Assembly (NCBI GenBank): GCA_031406795.1
Contig: JANOHV010000157.1
Location: 1 to 46,054 of the forward strand
Source of the DNA: DATDCY01 sp031406795 [NCBI: Candidatus Rokuibacteriota bacterium]
GTDB lineage: Bacteria; JAUVQV01
Direction: 5' to 3'
Length of the DNA: 46,054 nucleotides
In this document: in pieces, positions 44,015-46,054 of the stretch
How positions within the stretch are numbered: position 1 is the stretch's first letter
Layout: every line of letters starts with the position of its first letter
Translations under genes and position numbers: made by a program
Notes under the pieces: model-generated
What the model was told of the DNA's origin: nothing
Database searches by the model: none
Seen by the model: the letters and a program-made list of their open reading frames with translations, nothing else

Positions 44015-44103
44015 GTGTCGCTCCTTGGTTTCTCTCAACCGCCCGCCGGCTCCCGGGGGGCGCGCATCCGCTTTTTCGCCACCGATTGAACTATACTCGA
44101 AGC

Positions 44104-46054
44104 GTGCGGTGGATGCGAATGGTGCCAGTCGTCATTTTCGCGCTGCTGGCTGCCGTGGCTGCCCAGGCCAGGCTGGATCCGGTTCACCACTGGCGCACCA
44201 CCCGGACGCCGCACTTTGCCATCCACTACCATGAAGGCTGCGACGAACTGGCGGCGCGGGCCGCCCGGATCGCCGAGGAAGTCCACGGTCGGCTGGCCCC
44301 GCGCATCGGCTGGACCCCGCGCGCGAGAACCCGAGTGATCATCGCCGACGACGACGATGCCGCCGGCGGCTGGGCGACCCCGTACTCTTTCAACCAGATC
44401 CTGATCACGCCGACCCCGCCGCTCGGGGAGTACGGATTCGGCACGACCCGTCACGACGACTGGCTGCGTCTGGTCATCACGCACGAGTACACCCACATTC
44501 TCCAGCTCGACATGGCGTCGCGGCTCCCGCTGGCGCTGCGTTCGGTCTTCGGGCGGCTCTACTTCCCGAATGCTCTCCAGCCGGCCTGGCTCATCGAGGG
44601 GCTGGCAACCTACGAGGAGACCGAGTTGACCGCCGGCGGGCGCGGACGTTCGCCGGGGTCGGCGATGATCTTGCGCATGGCCGCCCTCGAGGGACCGTTC
44701 CCGACGCTCGACCAGATGGCGGTCCTGCCGGACGCGTGGCCGGACGGGCACGTCCCCTACCTCTTCGGAGAGTCGTTCCTGCGCTATCTCGGCGAGCGCT
44801 TCGGCCGCGAGAAGCTCGCGGAGATCAGTCGGGCCTACGGGGGTCGCCCGCTGCCCTTCCTGGTCGAGTCAACCGGCCTGGCGACCCTCGGCGAAGCGTA
44901 TGCCGACCTCTGGCGCCAATGGCGCGAGGAACTGCGGTCGCGCGCTCAGGAGCAGCAGCGCGCGCTCACCGCGCGCGGCCTGACTCCGTCGGCGCCGCTG
45001 ACAAACGCCGGACGCTTCAACGGGTCGCCGGCGTGGTCGCCGGACGGCCGGCGGATCGCCTGGCTGCGCGCCGACGGCAGCGGCTTCCCGGGCGTCTGGG
45101 TCATGGACGCCGATGGGTCCAACGGCCGGCGCCTCGTCCGGAACTCCTTCTCGACAACCACCGCGGCCACGATGCTCTCCTGGAGCGCTGAGGGCGGCCG
45201 CCTCTATTACACCAAACAGGGCATCGTCCGCGGCGCCGCGGTGGTCAACGACATCTGGGCCTGGGATTTCGGCCGGCAGCGCGAGATCCGTATCACCCGC
45301 GGGCTGCGCGCCCGCGACGCCCACCCCTCGCCGGACGGGCGGACGCTGGTTCTGGTGACCGCCGCGCGGGGCCTGACGCGCCTGGCGCTGCTGGATCTCG
45401 ATGGGCAGCTGCCCGCGCAGACCGCGGTCCGGCTGCGTCCGCTGACCGGACTTTCGACCGACCAGTACGCCGAACCGCGCTGGAGCCCCGACGGCCGGCG
45501 CATAGCGGCGAGCGTCTGGGTGCCGGGCGGTGAAAAGGAGCTCCGCGTTCTCGACCGCGCGGGCCGACTCCTCGCGAGTGTCGGCCACGAATCCGCCCTC
45601 GACGGCGCCCCCGCCTGGAGCGCCGATGGACGCAGCCTGATCTTTTCCTCGGACGCCACCGGCATCTACAACATTTTCCGCTGGGACGAGGAGACGGGCC
45701 GGATCACGCAGCTGACCAACGTCCTCGGCGGCGCCTTCTCCCCGGCGCCATCCCCGGACGGACGCCGCCTGGCCTTCGCCGATTACTCCGCCAAAGGCTA
45801 CGACATCCGGGTGATGAACCTGGAGGAATCCGCTGGGCGGAGGGGTGGCGCGGAGGGGAGGTCTCCAGCGGGGGAGCGCAGCGAGGCCATTGAGGAGGTG
45901 CCAGCGGAGCTTCTCCGGCACGCGATCCGATCGCATGCCGAACGAGACCATGAGCCCCCCGAGCAAGGAACTTCATTGGGCGAGGAAGCGAATGGTCGAG
46001 TCGATGGAGGTCCGCAGCGACCACCCCAGCGGCGGGGTGGCAGGCAGGACCCCG
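44104..46054 (+). CDS. Secreted metalloprotease-beta-propeller protein, 3' end outside window
   Basis: An open frame of 650 codons to the window end. A signal peptide (VVIFALLAAVAAQA) is followed by a peptidase-MA-like domain with the zinc motif HEYTH (about residue 135-139, VITHEYTHILQLD) and the later Glu ligand in WLIEGLATYEE. Residues 300-575 are TolB-like propeller blades (SPAWSPDGRRIAWLRADG; AEPRWSPDGRRIAASVWVPG; APAWSADGRSLIFSSDATG; SPDGRRLAF). From about 45835 to the window end the frame runs through a long copy of the dispersed repeat (GRRGGAEGRSPAGERSEAI), so the natural C-terminus is probably replaced. GTG 44104 or ATGs at 44113 and 44119 are possible starts; TATACT (44092-44097) would make it leaderless. 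Confidence 0.8.
   Translation, partial: MRWMRMVPVVIFALLAAVAAQARLDPVHHWRTTRTPHFAIHYHEGCDELAARAARIAEEVHGRLAPRIGWTPRARTRVIIADDDDAAGGWATPYSFNQILITPTPPLGEYGFGTTRHDDWLRLVITHEYTHILQLDMASRLPLALRSVFGRLYFPNALQPAWLIEGLATYEETELTAGGRGRSPGSAMILRMAALEGPFPTLDQMAVLPDAWPDGHVPYLFGESFLRYLGERFGREKLAEISRAYGGRPLPFLVESTGLATLGEAYADLWRQWREELRSRAQEQQRALTARGLTPSAPLTNAGRFNGSPAWSPDGRRIAWLRADGSGFPGVWVMDADGSNGRRLVRNSFSTTTAATMLSWSAEGGRLYYTKQGIVRGAAVVNDIWAWDFGRQREIRITRGLRARDAHPSPDGRTLVLVTAARGLTRLALLDLDGQLPAQTAVRLRPLTGLSTDQYAEPRWSPDGRRIAASVWVPGGEKELRVLDRAGRLLASVGHESALDGAPAWSADGRSLIFSSDATGIYNIFRWDEETGRITQLTNVLGGAFSPAPSPDGRRLAFADYSAKGYDIRVMNLEESAGRRGGAEGRSPAGERSEAIEEVPAELLRHAIRSHAERDHEPPEQGTSLGEEANGRVDGGPQRPPQRRGGRQDP
45835..46054. 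repeat. Dispersed repeat, long copy (cut by window end)
   Basis: Begins GGGCGGAGGGGTGGCGCGGA, contains the middle with GCGATCCGATCGC and GAACGAGACC, and ends with the hairpin CCACCCC-AGCGGC-GGGGTGG and CAGGACCCCG at the window edge. It matches the minus strand of 40635-40869 along its whole length with substitutions. It lies inside the open frame of the propeller gene. Confidence 0.8.

Overview
This is a GC-rich bacterial chromosome segment. The gene content points to a Deltaproteobacteria-like organism, most likely Desulfuromonadota or a relative. The signs are a type IV pilus retraction ATPase, a GspA/GspB-type secretion accessory pair, a class III polyhydroxyalkanoate (PHA) synthase (PhaC plus PhaE), a periplasmic tetraheme cytochrome, an RCKP-type rubredoxin-like peptide, several radical SAM/SPASM proteins, and both GlnRS and GluRS. 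The assignment is inferred from gene content; there is no rRNA gene in the window. No CRISPR array, prophage or insertion sequence was seen.

Layout. 1-5.6 kb: a VWA-domain protein cut by the window start, a fused PrmA-Nudix protein, a small conserved protein and an extended PilT. 4.6-8.2 kb (minus): an operon of GspA/ExeA-like ATPase, GspB-like protein and a radical SAM/SPASM protein. 8.3-16.7 kb (plus): a HerA-like ATPase, a rubredoxin-like peptide, a hybrid histidine kinase, a DUF4139 secreted protein and a frameshifted gene. 16.9-18.7 kb (minus): a VKOR-thioredoxin fusion, an unknown protein and a MazG-like pyrophosphohydrolase. 19-27.7 kb: the PHA region. A plus-strand GNAT-thiolase-GNAT cassette faces a minus-strand operon of RHH regulator, coiled-coil protein, two phasin-like paralogues, phaE, phaC, phaB and phaA. 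28-30.2 kb (minus): an M24 peptidase and a fumarylacetoacetate-hydrolase-family protein.

30.4-32.3 kb (plus) is the most interesting part and looks like a ribosomally made, modified peptide (RiPP) locus. It holds a 24-codon coupled micro-ORF, an 88-residue four-cysteine protein, a radical SAM/SPASM enzyme with a PqqD-like N-terminus, and a 20-residue peptide ending in CKCKSSC. The peptide has its own promoter, a strong ribosome binding site and a perfect 15-bp hairpin after it. Then follow glnS, a tetraheme cytochrome, tRNA-Gln(CUG), gltX and a TPR protein. 37.4-44 kb (minus) holds two multi-spanning glycosyltransferase-like membrane proteins, a methyltransferase, LemA, a TPM-domain protein and a nucleotidyltransferase. 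The window ends inside a metalloprotease-beta-propeller gene.

The window is rich in intergenic repeats. One family occurs in two long (about 220-235 bp) and two short copies, and one long copy runs in frame into the last gene. Others are a 124-bp inverted-repeat element, a pair of hairpins with compensatory stem changes, and an 82-bp element with terminal inverted repeats. Several genes lack a Shine-Dalgarno sequence but have a -10-like hexamer 6-8 nt before the start codon, which suggests leaderless mRNAs.
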